64,000 bases of DNA from Simiduia curdlanivorans (GCF_030409605.1 NZ_JAUFQG010000004.1:1924501-1988500); one strand, 5' to 3'; shown: positions 8,568-18,063, counted from the first letter of the stretch. Program-made: numbers and translations. Notes: generated by a model from the sequence alone, not told the origin.

Positions 8568-9419
8568 TTAGGTTTCCAGTGGGGTGCTGACGCGCAGTAA
8601 ATGTAACTTGCGGCTATCTGAGTAGAGTACGGTAAAGGTGTAGCCGTCGATGGTGACCGACTCATTGCGCTTGGCTAGATGACCAAAGGCGTTGAGTACG
8701 ACACCGCCAATGGTGTCAAAGTCGTCTTCGGGAAAACCGCAGGAAAAGAATTCGTTAAAGTCGTCCACCGGGGTTAGGGCTTTGACGATAAACACATTGT
8801 TCTCTAATTTTCGAATATCCGAATCGGTATCTTCTTCATCGGTCTCATCTTCGATTTCGCCAACGATTTCTTCCAAAATATCTTCGATAGTCACCAGCCC
8901 AGAAATGCCGCCGTACTCATCCAACACCATGGCCATGTGATAGCGGTTCTCGCGGAATTCGCGCAGCAAGATGTTGAGGCGCTTACTCTCTGGGATGACG
9001 TTAGCGGGGCGAATCATCTGCTCTAGGCTGAAATTTTCTTTGCCTTTGAGCACTAGCGGTAATAAATCTTTGGCCAGTAGGATGCCGCGCACGTTGTCGG
9101 TGGATTCTTCGATCACGGGAAAGCGCGAGTGACCGGATTCAATAATGCGCGGGAGAAATTGCTCCGGTGTTTCTTCGATGCGAACCACCACCATTTTGGA
9201 GCGTGGTACCAGAATGTCGTGCACCCGTTGATCCGATACTTCAAGCGCGCCTTCGATAATGTGCAGGGCTTCTTGGTCGAACAGGTTGCGGTCGGCGGCT
9301 TCCTTGATAATGGTCAGCAATTCGGCGCGGGAGGTGGGTTCGGTAGAAAATGAGCTCATCAGTTTACGCAGCCAAGATCTATCTTGCTGCTTCTGACTAC
9401 TCGGTGGTTCGTCGCTCAT
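8568..9419 (-). CDS. corC: CorC/YbeX CBS-domain protein
   Basis: A 283-residue cytoplasmic protein with two CBS motifs (about residues 70-190, including VPRSKMVVVR and DEYGGISGLVTIEDILEEIVGEIEDE) and a C-terminal CorC/HlyC transporter-associated domain (about 205-280). CorC/YbeX has been linked to Mg2+/Co2+ efflux, and in E. coli also to ribosome or RNA homeostasis, so the exact role is unsettled. There is no membrane domain, unlike the related MgtE-like or CNNM forms. The gene lies between ybeY and lnt in the usual order and probably shares their transcript. Confidence 0.93.
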   Translation of the reverse strand: MSDEPPSSQKQQDRSWLRKLMSSFSTEPTSRAELLTIIKEAADRNLFDQEALHIIEGALEVSDQRVHDILVPRSKMVVVRIEETPEQFLPRIIESGHSRFPVIEESTDNVRGILLAKDLLPLVLKGKENFSLEQMIRPANVIPESKRLNILLREFRENRYHMAMVLDEYGGISGLVTIEDILEEIVGEIEDETDEEDTDSDIRKLENNVFIVKALTPVDDFNEFFSCGFPEDDFDTIGGVVLNAFGHLAKRNESVTIDGYTFTVLYSDSRKLHLLRVSTPLET

Positions 9420-9504
9420 GGCGCCTTAAATATCCTGTGGTAATGAATGGTTTCGAAACCTTGGCCGGCATGCAACCAAGACATCAAAAGAGGGGTCATT
9501 TTAC

Positions 9505-9993
9505 TTAAACTTCGCGATCTGCATAGGGGGCAGAGTAGCCTAATTCGGTAATTATCCGCGTTTCGAGTGCTTCCATGGCCTCGGCTTCGTCGTCGTCGAT
9601 GTGATCGTAACCGAGCAGATGCAGGGTGCCGTGCAGCACCATATGGGCCCAGTGGGCCTCGAGAGCCTTATTTTGCTCGGCCGCTTCGCGTGCCACCACG
9701 GGCGCGCAAATCACTAAATCGCCAAGTAGGGGTAGCTCTAGCTCGGGCGGTAGCTCGGCCGGGAAGGACAGAACATTGGTGGCGTAGTTCTTACCGCGGT
9801 ACTCATGGTTCAGGCTTTGGCCCTGGGCCTCGTCCACGATCATGATGCTAACTTCGGCTGTCGCCTGATGAGCGCCAATAGCAGCCGCAACCCAGCGCTC
9901 GAACTGGGCTTGGCTTGGGATATTAGGTGCTTTACTGGCGGTGTCGACATCGACGGTAATCGCCGTCGGCTCATCCATGGGGGCTGTGGTCAC
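9505..9993 (-). CDS. ybeY: Endoribonuclease YbeY (16S rRNA maturation)
   Basis: YbeY is a zinc-dependent RNase needed for 16S rRNA 3'-end processing and late ribosome quality control. The metal site HGTLHLLGYDH supplies H121, H125 and H131 (162-residue numbering). The listed start is a GTG that overlaps the phoH stop in the coupled form GTGA. An ATG at 9978 (MDEPTAITVDVD) is an equally reasonable start and would shorten the protein by five residues. Neither has a clear Shine-Dalgarno. Position between phoH-like and corC is conserved. Confidence 0.95.
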   Translation of the reverse strand: MTTAPMDEPTAITVDVDTASKAPNIPSQAQFERWVAAAIGAHQATAEVSIMIVDEAQGQSLNHEYRGKNYATNVLSFPAELPPELELPLLGDLVICAPVVAREAAEQNKALEAHWAHMVLHGTLHLLGYDHIDDDEAEAMEALETRIITELGYSAPYADREV

Positions 9994-11012
9994 AGGCGAT
10001 TATCCGAATGTTTTGACTCGAAGTCCTCGTAGGCCTCAACAATGCGTTGCACCAGTGGATGGCGCACTACGTCCTTAGACAAGAAGTAGGTGAAGCTAAT
10101 GCCGGCCACCTTATCGAGCACTTCCATCACGTGCTTTAAGCCCGATTGCTGGCCCCTGGGCAGATCTATCTGCGACGGGTCGCCGGTAATGATGGCGGTG
10201 GAGCCGAAACCGATGCGGGTCAGGAACATTTTCATCTGCTCGCGCGTGGTATTTTGGCTCTCGTCCAAAATCACGAAGGAGTTGTTCAGGGTGCGCCCGC
10301 GCATATAGGCCAGGGGTGCCACTTCGATGACATTGCGCTCGATGAGCTTGCCCACCGTGTCGTGACCGAGCATCTCGTACAGCGCGTCGTACAGTGGGCG
10401 CAGGTAGGGGTCGACCTTTTGCGATAAGTCGCCGGGTAAAAAGCCCAGCTTTTCGCCGGCTTCTACCGCCGGACGCACCAGCAGTATGCGCTCGACTTCG
10501 TCTTTCAGCAGGGCTTCCACGGCGCAAGCCACGGCGAGGTAGGTTTTGCCGGTACCGGCTGGACCCACGCCAAAGTTGATATCGTGGGTTTGCACGGCTT
10601 TGACGTAGCGCTGCTGGTTGGCTCCGCGTGCGCGCACCGTGCATTTGGCGGTGCGAATTAAGGTAATAGGCTCGGCCGAGTGGTTAACCTCTTCCATGTT
10701 GGCTTCAAGGTCTGATTGCTGTAGCGCCAAGTGCACCTCGTCTGCTGTTAATGCCTGATTGTTGTTCAAGCCTGCGTACAGGCTTTGCAGTATGTGTCGC
10801 GCTGCTCGGGCTGGTCGAACCGCGCCCACGAGCGCGAAATCCGCACCTCGGTTGTGGATGCTGATGTTAAGCCGTTGCTCTATCTGTTTTAGGTGCGCGT
10901 TCATCGGGCCGCATAATTGGGCCAGTCGCACGGGATCTTGGGGTTCGAGTGAAAAGGTGTCTTGGGGTTTGACGTCAAGCGGGGCTTGAGCGTGGGTATC
11001 GGCAGTATTCAA
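9990..11012 (-). CDS. ybeZ: PhoH-like ATPase (YbeZ)
   Basis: A 340-residue P-loop protein thought to work with YbeY on RNA, and named for similarity to PhoH. The Walker A motif GPAGTGKT is at residues 150-157. Further family blocks are LVRPAVEAGEKLGFLPGDL, VAPLAYMRGRTLN and the Walker B segment FVILDESQN. The start appears to be a TTG at 11012, since an in-frame TGA lies two codons upstream and the family match already begins near residue 20. An AAGGAA ribosome-binding site lies about 12 nt upstream. It is coupled to ybeY by a 4-nt overlap. Confidence 0.93.
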   Translation of the reverse strand: MNTADTHAQAPLDVKPQDTFSLEPQDPVRLAQLCGPMNAHLKQIEQRLNISIHNRGADFALVGAVRPARAARHILQSLYAGLNNNQALTADEVHLALQQSDLEANMEEVNHSAEPITLIRTAKCTVRARGANQQRYVKAVQTHDINFGVGPAGTGKTYLAVACAVEALLKDEVERILLVRPAVEAGEKLGFLPGDLSQKVDPYLRPLYDALYEMLGHDTVGKLIERNVIEVAPLAYMRGRTLNNSFVILDESQNTTREQMKMFLTRIGFGSTAIITGDPSQIDLPRGQQSGLKHVMEVLDKVAGISFTYFLSKDVVRHPLVQRIVEAYEDFESKHSDNRL

Positions 11013-11124
11013 ATGTCAGTGTCTTCCTTTGCGGTCGGTGTCATTCCAGATTACCCCATGGGGGGCATGGGTGGAATGACCCGAAACAGCTAATTTTTTA
11101 TATTAACGGCGTTGCTTATATCGA

Positions 11125-12486
11125 TTAATCATCGAGCTCTGAACTGATTAAGGTGCCACGCAACGAATTAGACAAGGCCTCTTCAATCAGGATATCGGCG
11201 AATTTGCCGATTAGCTCTGACTGATCTGAGCGGAAATTGACCACGCGATTGTTTTCGGTCCGGCCCGATAGCTGGCCAGGGTCTTTCTTCGATACACCGG
11301 TGACCAACACCCGCTCGGTGTTGCCCACCATGGCGCGGGCAATCATTTGTGCCTGCTGATTAATTTGATGCTGCAGCCGGTGCAGGCGCTCTTTCTTGAG
11401 CGCTTCTGGGGTATCGTCTGGCAGATCGGAGGCCGGTGTGCCTGGGCGACGGCTGTACACAAAGCTGAACGACAGGTCGAAGTTCATGTCGGTGATCAGC
11501 TTCATGGTGGCTTCGAAATCGGCCTCGGTTTCGCCCGGGAAACCGACAATGAAGTCGGACGAGAAGCAGATGTCGGGGCGAATTTTCTTCAACCGACGCA
11601 GTTTAGATTTGTATTCCAAGGCGGTGTGGCCGCGCTTCATGGCCGCTAAAATGCGGTCTGAGCCGCTCTGTACCGGCAGGTGTAAATGGCTAACCAGCTC
11701 GGGCACCTTGCCGTATACCTCAATCAAACTATCGGAAAACTCCACCGGGTGGGAGGTGGTGAAGCGAATCCGGTCTATGCCATCGATGGCGGCCACGTAG
11801 GTAATGAGTTCGGCTAAGTCTGCAACCTGACCGTCGGCTGTGTCGCCGCGATAGGCATTGACGTTTTGGCCCAGCAAGTTCACTTCGCGCACGCCTTGGG
11901 CGGCTAGGTGAGCAACTTCGGTGAGGACGTCGGCCAGGGGCCGTGAAACCTCTTCGCCGCGGGTATAGGGCACCACGCAAAAGGTACAGTATTTTGAGCA
12001 GCCTTCCATAATCGATACGAAAGCCGTGGCGCCATCGGCCTCCGGCTGCGGCAATCGGTCGAACTTCTCGATTTCAGGGAAGCTGATATCCACCACCACG
12101 GCGCCTGAGTCGCGCTTGGTTTCGATCATCTCGGGCAGTCGATGCAAGGTTTGCGGGCCGAAAATAAGGTCGACAAAGGGCGCTCGCTTGCTAATAGCCT
12201 CGCCTTCTTGGCTGGCCACGCAGCCGCCGACGCCAATCACGATATCGGGGCGCGTGTCTTTGTAGTTTTTCCAGCGACCGAGCTGGTGAAAGAGCTTTTC
12301 TTGGGCATTTTCCCGAATTGAGCAGGTATTGATCAGTAATACGTCGGCTTCTTCGGGGTTGTCTGTGGTCTCCATTTTATGGGAATCGCCCAGCAGGTCG
12401 CGCATGCGAGCTGAATCGTATTCATTCATCTGGCAGCCGTGCGTCTTGATATAGAGCTTTTTAACGGCTTTCTCAGTGGTGGACAT
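11125..12486 (-). CDS. miaB: tRNA-2-methylthio-N6-dimethylallyladenosine synthase
   Basis: MiaB is a radical-SAM methylthiotransferase that converts i6A37 to ms2i6A37 in tRNAs reading UNN codons. The N-terminal domain carries the second cluster ligands C18, C55 and C89. The radical SAM motif is C163-x3-C167-x2-C170 (CSKYCTFC). A TRAM RNA-binding domain forms the last ~65 residues. I use the ATG at 12486 (453 residues), preceded by AGGTG, instead of an in-frame GTG three codons upstream. It heads the operon that continues to lnt, with 112 nt separating it from the phoH-like gene. Confidence 0.96.
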   Translation of the reverse strand: MSTTEKAVKKLYIKTHGCQMNEYDSARMRDLLGDSHKMETTDNPEEADVLLINTCSIRENAQEKLFHQLGRWKNYKDTRPDIVIGVGGCVASQEGEAISKRAPFVDLIFGPQTLHRLPEMIETKRDSGAVVVDISFPEIEKFDRLPQPEADGATAFVSIMEGCSKYCTFCVVPYTRGEEVSRPLADVLTEVAHLAAQGVREVNLLGQNVNAYRGDTADGQVADLAELITYVAAIDGIDRIRFTTSHPVEFSDSLIEVYGKVPELVSHLHLPVQSGSDRILAAMKRGHTALEYKSKLRRLKKIRPDICFSSDFIVGFPGETEADFEATMKLITDMNFDLSFSFVYSRRPGTPASDLPDDTPEALKKERLHRLQHQINQQAQMIARAMVGNTERVLVTGVSKKDPGQLSGRTENNRVVNFRSDQSELIGKFADILIEEALSNSLRGTLISSELDD

Positions 12487-12561
12487 AGACAACACCTGTA
12501 TAAAACTTGAACAATCGAAAAATGGCCGCGCATTATAGCGGGGCAGCAGGCCCTTGCCCAG

Positions 12562-12589
12562 TTGGCATTGCTGGGATTTGTGGTATCCT
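12562..12589 (+). promoter_or_regulatory. Candidate sigma-70 promoter for the DUF1820 gene
   Basis: TTGGCA (12562-12567) and TATCCT (12584-12589) are separated by 16 nt, close to the sigma-70 consensus on the plus strand. Transcription would start near 12596 and leave a leader of about 80 nt before the ATG at 12677. The region lies between divergent miaB and the DUF1820 gene, where a promoter is expected. Evidence is by eye only. Confidence 0.45.
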
Positions 12590-12676
12590 TGCGCGCCTTT
12601 CAGGTGACAGGGTCCTAGCGTCCGTATTTAGGGTGTATCTTAGGTTTGTCGCCGTCTCTATTTTAGTGTGTTTGTC

Positions 12677-13015
12677 ATGTCGTTAAGTCCTACCTATAAA
12701 GTCATCTTCTACAACCAAAATCAGGTGTATGAGGTTTACGCGCGCGCCATCTACCAAAGTGAAATGTACGGTTTCATCGAAGTCGAAGAATTTGTGTTCG
12801 GTGAAAAATCCGCCATTGTGGTAGATCCGGGTGAAGAGAAGCTAAAAACTGAATTTGCCAAAGTGAAACGTTCGTATATCCCTATGCACAGCATCATTCG
12901 TATCGACGAAGTGGAAAAGGAAGGCTCCGCCAAGGTGGTAGAGATAAAAACGGGCGATAAAGTGACTCAATTTCCCTTCTCGGGCAACTTTCCCAAGCCG
13001 GCGAGCGATCAATAA
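12677..13015 (+). CDS. DUF1820 family protein
   Basis: A 112-residue cytoplasmic protein whose segments YKVIFYNQNQVYEVYAR, GFIEVEEFVFGE and SYIPMHSIIRIDEVEKEG match what I recall of the DUF1820 family in Pseudomonas relatives. Function is unknown. The ATG at 12677 (MSLSPTYKV) is preferred to an upstream in-frame GTG at 12668, because the family begins about there. A clear ribosome-binding site is missing in front of either start. The gene is divergent from miaB and stands alone before a 301-bp gap. Confidence 0.8.
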   Translation: MSLSPTYKVIFYNQNQVYEVYARAIYQSEMYGFIEVEEFVFGEKSAIVVDPGEEKLKTEFAKVKRSYIPMHSIIRIDEVEKEGSAKVVEIKTGDKVTQFPFSGNFPKPASDQ

Positions 13016-13316
13016 ACCCCGTCTCTGGCGGCTTTGAATTGGCAGTTGATTGGCACATTTGTAAGTAAAAGCAATGGTTTAGCTGGTTTTTGTGACGCCT
13101 GCCTTGAGTCTCGTGCGGGTCGGATGCAGAGCAGTTTTGTACATTTGTATGCTTTTGTCTCGCGCAGCGGTTTCCTCGCGCTGCCAGCCCGGCGCTTCCT
13201 TGCGCCAATCGAGCTTGCCGCTAGGCGAAAATAATACCGATTAATTGCCCTTCCTACTTTACAGCTGGGAAAGCCTTGGCCCACAATGCCGGTTCCTTAG
13301 CTACCCACTAGGTCCA
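13016..13316. other. Intergenic region, nothing recognised
   Basis: About 300 bp between the DUF1820 gene and the LysE exporter. Open frames exist on both strands but have no start context or recognisable product. I see no hairpin with a T-run and no confident promoter. Confidence 0.5.
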
Positions 13317-13928
13317 ATGGACACCGGTCTTTTAGCGTTATTCGTTCCTATATTTTTTCTGGTTTCTATCTCCCCTGGCATGTGCATGACGTTGGCCTTG
13401 ACCCTTGGTATGGCCATAGGCGTAAGGCGCAGTCTGTGGATGATGGCGGGCGAGCTCACGGGCGTTGCCCTTGTGGCCATTGCCGCGGTGCTTGGCGTTG
13501 CCGCCCTCATGCTGAATTACCCAAGTCTTTTCACGGTGCTGCGCTATGTGGGCGGTGCTTATCTCTTGTGGTTGGGCTGGAAACTGTGGCGCGCACCGCC
13601 GCCGGATTTGAGCCAGCCGGGCGCTGCCCCGCAAACTCGTCTAGCGCTCGTGTTGCAGGGCTTCACCACCGCGGTGAGCAACCCGAAAGGTTGGGCTTTC
13701 ATGGTCACGCTCCTGCCACCCTTTTTACGCGATGATCTACCCTTGTGGTCTCAACTCGGGGCATTGCTGGTCATTATCGTCACGATCGAGTTTTGCTCCT
13801 TGTTGCTTTATGCCAATGGTGGTAAGCATCTGAGCCGCTTTTTGGCTAAAGCCGGTGGTGCCCAATGGCTTAACCGTATTGCTGGCAGTTTAATGGTGCT
13901 GGTCGGCGTATGGCTGGCGGTAGGGTAG
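13317..13928 (+). CDS. LysE/RhtB-family amino acid exporter
   Basis: A 203-residue inner-membrane protein with about six hydrophobic segments, of the LysE/RhtB translocator family that exports amino acids or derivatives. The start MDTGLLALFVPIFFLVSISPGMCMTLAL shows the family N-terminus, where a Pro-Gly-Pro-like turn lies in the first helix. TTAVSNPKGWAFM near residue 115 is the second conserved block. The ATG at 13317 follows AGGT. An in-frame upstream extension from TTG 13245 is hydrophilic and unlikely to be translated. Substrate cannot be predicted. The MscS-type gene starts 6 nt after its stop. Confidence 0.87.
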   Translation: MDTGLLALFVPIFFLVSISPGMCMTLALTLGMAIGVRRSLWMMAGELTGVALVAIAAVLGVAALMLNYPSLFTVLRYVGGAYLLWLGWKLWRAPPPDLSQPGAAPQTRLALVLQGFTTAVSNPKGWAFMVTLLPPFLRDDLPLWSQLGALLVIIVTIEFCSLLLYANGGKHLSRFLAKAGGAQWLNRIAGSLMVLVGVWLAVG

Positions 13929-13934
13929 GTCGTG

Positions 13935-14654
13935 ATGTTTGAAGGAATAGACCCAAGTATGTTTTTAACCTTAGTGATGCTGTCGCTCTACACCGCTGCA
14001 TTTTTAGTGTTTCGTTATTTATTTGAGCGCGGTCTGCGCAAGCTGGCGATAAAGCAAAATGTGGGTGAGTTGGGCGTTGCATTTGCCCTGCGCTCGCTCA
14101 ATACCGTTCTGTTTGTCGCCTATGGTTTACTGGTGCTGGGTGTCTTTGGTTTAGATTTTAGCGACGTTGAGGTACTGTTGAGTTCCGTTTTCGCCGTGGT
14201 TGGCGTGGCCTTTTTTGCCCAATGGTCGATTCTGAGCAATATCACGGCGAGCTCCATTATCTTCTTTAGTTTTCCCTACCGCGTTGGCGATTGGGTGCAG
14301 GTGGTCGAAAAGGATATCGATGTGGTTGGCCTGATCGAAGATATCAGTTTGTTTCATGTGCTGATCCGCAACGCCCGCGGCGAACTTATTACCTATCCGA
14401 ATAATTTGATCCTGCAAAAGCCTGTGTTGCGTTTTAACGAAAAGCCACAGGATCAATTGCCGAGTACGATGTCGGAAGAATTAGTGCCCTTTAATGTGGG
14501 GCAAAAAGTGCGGGTGGAAACCCTTGATCAGGTGACCGAAGGCTCGATTACCCATAAAAATCTTCAGCGCATAGTGTTAAGTGACGACGACGGCAAGTTG
14601 TGTGTATTGCCCACACAGAGATTGCAGCGGTCGATCATCACCTTGCTGTCGTAG
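13935..14654 (+). CDS. Small mechanosensitive channel-like protein (MscS domain)
   Basis: A 239-residue membrane protein with three predicted helices (roughly residues 9-27, 50-75 and 82-105) followed by a beta-rich MscS domain. FAQWSILSNITASSIIFFSFPYRVGDWVQV marks the pore helix running into the MscS beta domain. ITYPNNLILQKPV is the second typical block. Such channels release solutes on hypo-osmotic shock. It is shorter than E. coli MscS and its C-terminal portal is reduced. An ATG at 13935 directly follows an in-frame GTG at 13932. It is closely linked to the LysE gene. Confidence 0.85.
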   Translation: MFEGIDPSMFLTLVMLSLYTAAFLVFRYLFERGLRKLAIKQNVGELGVAFALRSLNTVLFVAYGLLVLGVFGLDFSDVEVLLSSVFAVVGVAFFAQWSILSNITASSIIFFSFPYRVGDWVQVVEKDIDVVGLIEDISLFHVLIRNARGELITYPNNLILQKPVLRFNEKPQDQLPSTMSEELVPFNVGQKVRVETLDQVTEGSITHKNLQRIVLSDDDGKLCVLPTQRLQRSIITLLS

Positions 14655-14724
14655 CGGTAGTTTTAGTTTTTCAGCGTTACTAAAAAATGTGCGTTGCAAT
14701 AGAATTTTAACGAGGAAAGCGTAA

Positions 14725-16644
14725 ATGAATATTGACCCGATGGTGTTACTTGTAGGTGTGGGTCTATTGTCGATTACCTGCCAGTACTTGGCCTTTAAAG
14801 TCAAAATCCCAGCCATTCTGCCGCTGTTAGTAACGGGTATTTTGCTCGGCCCAACCTTTGGTGTACTAGATCCAGACGCACTCTTCGGTAGTTTGCTTTT
14901 CCCGCTGGTTTCGCTCTCTGTTGCTATTATTTTATTTGAAGGCGCTTTGACGCTGAAGTTTGAAGACCTCGCTGGTCACGGCTCCATGGTACGCAATTTA
15001 TGCACCGTTGGTGCCGCTGTTACTTGGGCGGTTGCAACCCCAGTTGCGCATTATGCGCTGGGGATGTCGTGGCAAATGGCTTTTTTATTTGGCGCCATCG
15101 TAACCGTGACCGGGCCTACGGTTATTGTGCCCATGTTGCGCTCTGTGCGCCCAACCGCAAAGGTCTCTAACATTTTACGCTGGGAAGGTATTGTTATCGA
15201 TCCCATCGGTGCCTTGCTCGCGGTTTTGGTTTACGAATATATTATTGCGGTACAGGATGCTTGGACCCATACCTTACTCACCTTCGGCTTGGTATTGGCA
15301 GTTGGTTTTGGCTTGGGTGCGTTAATGGGTTATGGCATGGGCCTCGTGTTGCGTAAAAATTGGATGCCCCATTATTTACAAAACACGGCGGTTTTAACCT
15401 TGATGCTCGGCGCCTTTGCCGGCTCAAACATGTTGGCCCATGAATCTGGCCTGTTAACGGTTACCGTGATGGGGATGTGGTTGGCCAATATGAAGGATGT
15501 TGAGGTTGACGACATATTGGAATTCAAAGAAACCTTAAGCGTTCTGCTTATTTCGGCTCTCTTTATTTTGCTCGCTGCACGCTTAGATTTCGGCTCGATT
15601 ATTCAGGTGGGCTGGGGCGCCATATTGGTGCTGATTGCAATTATCTTTATCGCGCGGCCGATTTCCGTTTTGGTTTCTTCGATTGGCACGGGTTTAAATT
15701 GGCGCGAATTAGGTTTGCTCAGCTGGATAGCGCCGCGCGGTATTGTGGCGGCCGCGGTATCTGCACTTTTTGCCTTAAAACTTGAAGAGCTCGGCTATGC
15801 CGAAGCGGACTTGTTAGTGCCTATGGTGTTTTTAGTCATTATTGCAACGGTGGTTTTGCAGAGTTTAACCTCGGTGCATGTTGCCACTTTCCTAGGTGTG
15901 CGTGCGCCAGCGCCAAACGGCTTTTTAATCTTCGGCGGCAGTAAATTTTCGCGTATGTTGGCGCTTGAATTGATGAATAAAAATATTCCGGTGCGCATTG
16001 CCGATACCAACTGGGATTCTATTCGCCAGGCCCGCATGGATAATATTCCTACCTATTACGGCAACCCTATTTCCGAGCATGCCCGCCGCACCATGGATTT
16101 ATCCGCCATGGGGCAGGTGTTGGTGATGTCGCCCTACCGGCAGCTCAACCCACTGGTGACCTATCATTTCGAGCACGCCATGGGCAAAGGCTCGGTGTTG
16201 GGCTTGAGTGCCAATGAGCAAGAAAGTCGAGCCAGTCATCAGGTGTCTGAGTCCTATGCGAAAAAGTTGGGGCTGTTTTCCGAATCCGCAACTTACGGGC
16301 GCTTGGCCAGTTTAGTGGCTAAGGGCGCGACCATGAAAACCACAAAGCTATCTGAGGCTTTTACCCTTGAAAAATATCATGAGACCTATGGTGTAAGAGC
16401 GCTGCCCCTCTGTGCGATAGACCCCAACGGCCAGATTTTTATCTATACCATCTCCCATGAATTCAAAACCAAAGCCGATTGGCAGATTGTGAGTTTAGTG
16501 ACGCCTGAAACGGCCGAGGAGAAGGCTGCACGGGAAGCGAAAGAGGAGGCGGCGAAATTACAGAAGGAGGCCGATGAGCGGGCGCTGAAAGAAGCTAAAC
16601 AGCGGGAAGTTGAAGGTGATATGCCACCGGCCACTGAGTCGTAA
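14725..16644 (+). CDS. CPA-type cation:proton antiporter with C-terminal TrkA-N-like domain
   Basis: A 639-residue protein. Residues 1-390 form about twelve membrane helices of a Na+(K+)/H+ antiporter. Key segments are GAIVTVTGPTVIVPMLRS (123-140) and EGIVIDPIGA (153-162), where D159 sits at the expected ion-binding position. Residues ~398-560 form a soluble Rossmann-like domain starting FLIFGGSKFSRML, resembling TrkA-N/RCK domains that sense nucleotides or redox state. The tail (about 590-639) is highly charged (Glu/Lys/Ala-rich) and probably helical. An AGGAAAG ribosome-binding site precedes the ATG. It lies between MscS and nhaA, suggesting an ion-homeostasis cluster. Confidence 0.9.
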   Translation: MNIDPMVLLVGVGLLSITCQYLAFKVKIPAILPLLVTGILLGPTFGVLDPDALFGSLLFPLVSLSVAIILFEGALTLKFEDLAGHGSMVRNLCTVGAAVTWAVATPVAHYALGMSWQMAFLFGAIVTVTGPTVIVPMLRSVRPTAKVSNILRWEGIVIDPIGALLAVLVYEYIIAVQDAWTHTLLTFGLVLAVGFGLGALMGYGMGLVLRKNWMPHYLQNTAVLTLMLGAFAGSNMLAHESGLLTVTVMGMWLANMKDVEVDDILEFKETLSVLLISALFILLAARLDFGSIIQVGWGAILVLIAIIFIARPISVLVSSIGTGLNWRELGLLSWIAPRGIVAAAVSALFALKLEELGYAEADLLVPMVFLVIIATVVLQSLTSVHVATFLGVRAPAPNGFLIFGGSKFSRMLALELMNKNIPVRIADTNWDSIRQARMDNIPTYYGNPISEHARRTMDLSAMGQVLVMSPYRQLNPLVTYHFEHAMGKGSVLGLSANEQESRASHQVSESYAKKLGLFSESATYGRLASLVAKGATMKTTKLSEAFTLEKYHETYGVRALPLCAIDPNGQIFIYTISHEFKTKADWQIVSLVTPETAEEKAAREAKEEAAKLQKEADERALKEAKQREVEGDMPPATES

Positions 16645-16782
16645 ATGCGTGGTGTGCTACAGCATTGCTGCGAAGGGCGGCGCCACTTAACATTTGAACG
16701 AATAATATCTTAAGCTAGTCTGATGTTTTGGTGCGAATCCACGCGTTAAATATCTATTAAGTCACGTAATTTTGGAGTAGTC

Positions 16783-18063
16783 ATGTCAGTTAGTAGCGCA
16801 TTTCAACGGTTTATTGCGAAGGAAACCTCGGCGGGGATCGTCCTGATCGCCGTGACTCTTGCCGCACTGCTGATGAAAAATTCGTGGATGAGTGGGTTCT
16901 ATGACAGTTTTCTGCACACGCCTGTGGTTATACAGTTTGGCGCACTAGAAATAGCTAAGCCCTTACTGCTGTGGATTAACGATGGCTTGATGGCGATATT
17001 TTTCCTGCTGATTGGTTTGGAAGTGAAACGGGAGCTCGTTGAGGGCAATTTGAACTCCGTGTCGCAGATGACCTTGCCAGGTATTGCGGCTATCGGTGGC
17101 ATGCTTATTCCGGCGTTAGTTTATTGCTTCTTTAATTGGGGCGATGAAACCGCTATGCGTGGCTGGGCCATTCCAACGGCTACGGATATTGCATTTGCTT
17201 TGGGAATATTGAGCCTGTTAGGCAATCGGGTGCCGTTATCGTTAAAAGTCTTTCTGATGGCGCTGGCTATCATTGATGACTTGGGTGCGATTGTTATTAT
17301 TGCACTGTTTTATACCGTGGAACTTTCGACCTTATCCATTTGGGTGGCCAGTATTGCGGTGGCGACGCTTTTTGCGATGAATCGCTTGGGTGTTTTTAGG
17401 CGCGGGGCTTATGTCATTGTTGGTGTAGTGCTTTGGGTTAGCGTACTGAAGTCGGGAGTTCACGCCACTCTGGCTGGTGTTGCATTGGCCTTTATGATTC
17501 CACTCAAGTCGATTAACGATAGGGGCGAAGTATTTTCACCGTCCAAGAAAATGGAGCACGACCTGCACTATTGGGTCAGCTTTTTCATCTTGCCGTTATT
17601 CGCTTTTTGTAACGCCGGCATAGATTTACGCACTATCTCGCTGAGCCAGTTAGCCGCTGGAGCACCTATGGGTATTATTTTTGGTCTGTTTGTTGGTAAG
17701 CAGTTCGGCGTGTTCGGTTTGAGTTGGCTGGCTATTAAGCTAAAGATTGCAAGTATGCCTAAAGGTGCAACTTGGGCATCCCTTTACGGTGTGGCCTTGT
17801 TGACGGGCGTCGGTTTTACCATGAGTCTGTTTGTGGATTCCTTGGCCTTTGAAGATGAAGCTTTATACAAGGGTGCCGATCGACTCGCAGTTTTAATTGG
17901 CTCTTTGCTGTCGGGCGTGGCGGGCTATTTAATGTTGTATTTTGGCACCAAGCCGCAAGAGGACGACGATGTGATCTATCTACCTTCCAGCGTCGGTTCC
18001 ACCATGGAATCGCTAACGCAATCGGCTGCCTGGTTTAAGGATCAGCCGCCGAAATTGAAGTGA
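16783..18063 (+). CDS. nhaA: Na+/H+ antiporter NhaA
   Basis: NhaA exports Na+ (or Li+) in exchange for protons and supports salt and alkali tolerance. The 426-residue length is slightly above the E. coli protein. The ion-binding aspartates are visible as D165-D166 in AIIDDLGAIVIIALF, and D135 in PTATDIAFALGIL matches E. coli D133. A GGAG ribosome-binding site lies 6 nt from the ATG. A weak promoter, TTGAAC-16 nt-TAGTCT (16694-16721), may serve it. A strong terminator begins directly after its stop codon. Confidence 0.96.
   Translation: MSVSSAFQRFIAKETSAGIVLIAVTLAALLMKNSWMSGFYDSFLHTPVVIQFGALEIAKPLLLWINDGLMAIFFLLIGLEVKRELVEGNLNSVSQMTLPGIAAIGGMLIPALVYCFFNWGDETAMRGWAIPTATDIAFALGILSLLGNRVPLSLKVFLMALAIIDDLGAIVIIALFYTVELSTLSIWVASIAVATLFAMNRLGVFRRGAYVIVGVVLWVSVLKSGVHATLAGVALAFMIPLKSINDRGEVFSPSKKMEHDLHYWVSFFILPLFAFCNAGIDLRTISLSQLAAGAPMGIIFGLFVGKQFGVFGLSWLAIKLKIASMPKGATWASLYGVALLTGVGFTMSLFVDSLAFEDEALYKGADRLAVLIGSLLSGVAGYLMLYFGTKPQEDDDVIYLPSSVGSTMESLTQSAAWFKDQPPKLK

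Noticed and set aside
11043..11079. Inverted repeat CATTCCA...TGGAATG with CCCATG arms between miaB and the phoH-like gene
   Set aside because: It has a bulge and no T-run on the minus strand, so I do not call it a terminator. It could be a weak mRNA hairpin.
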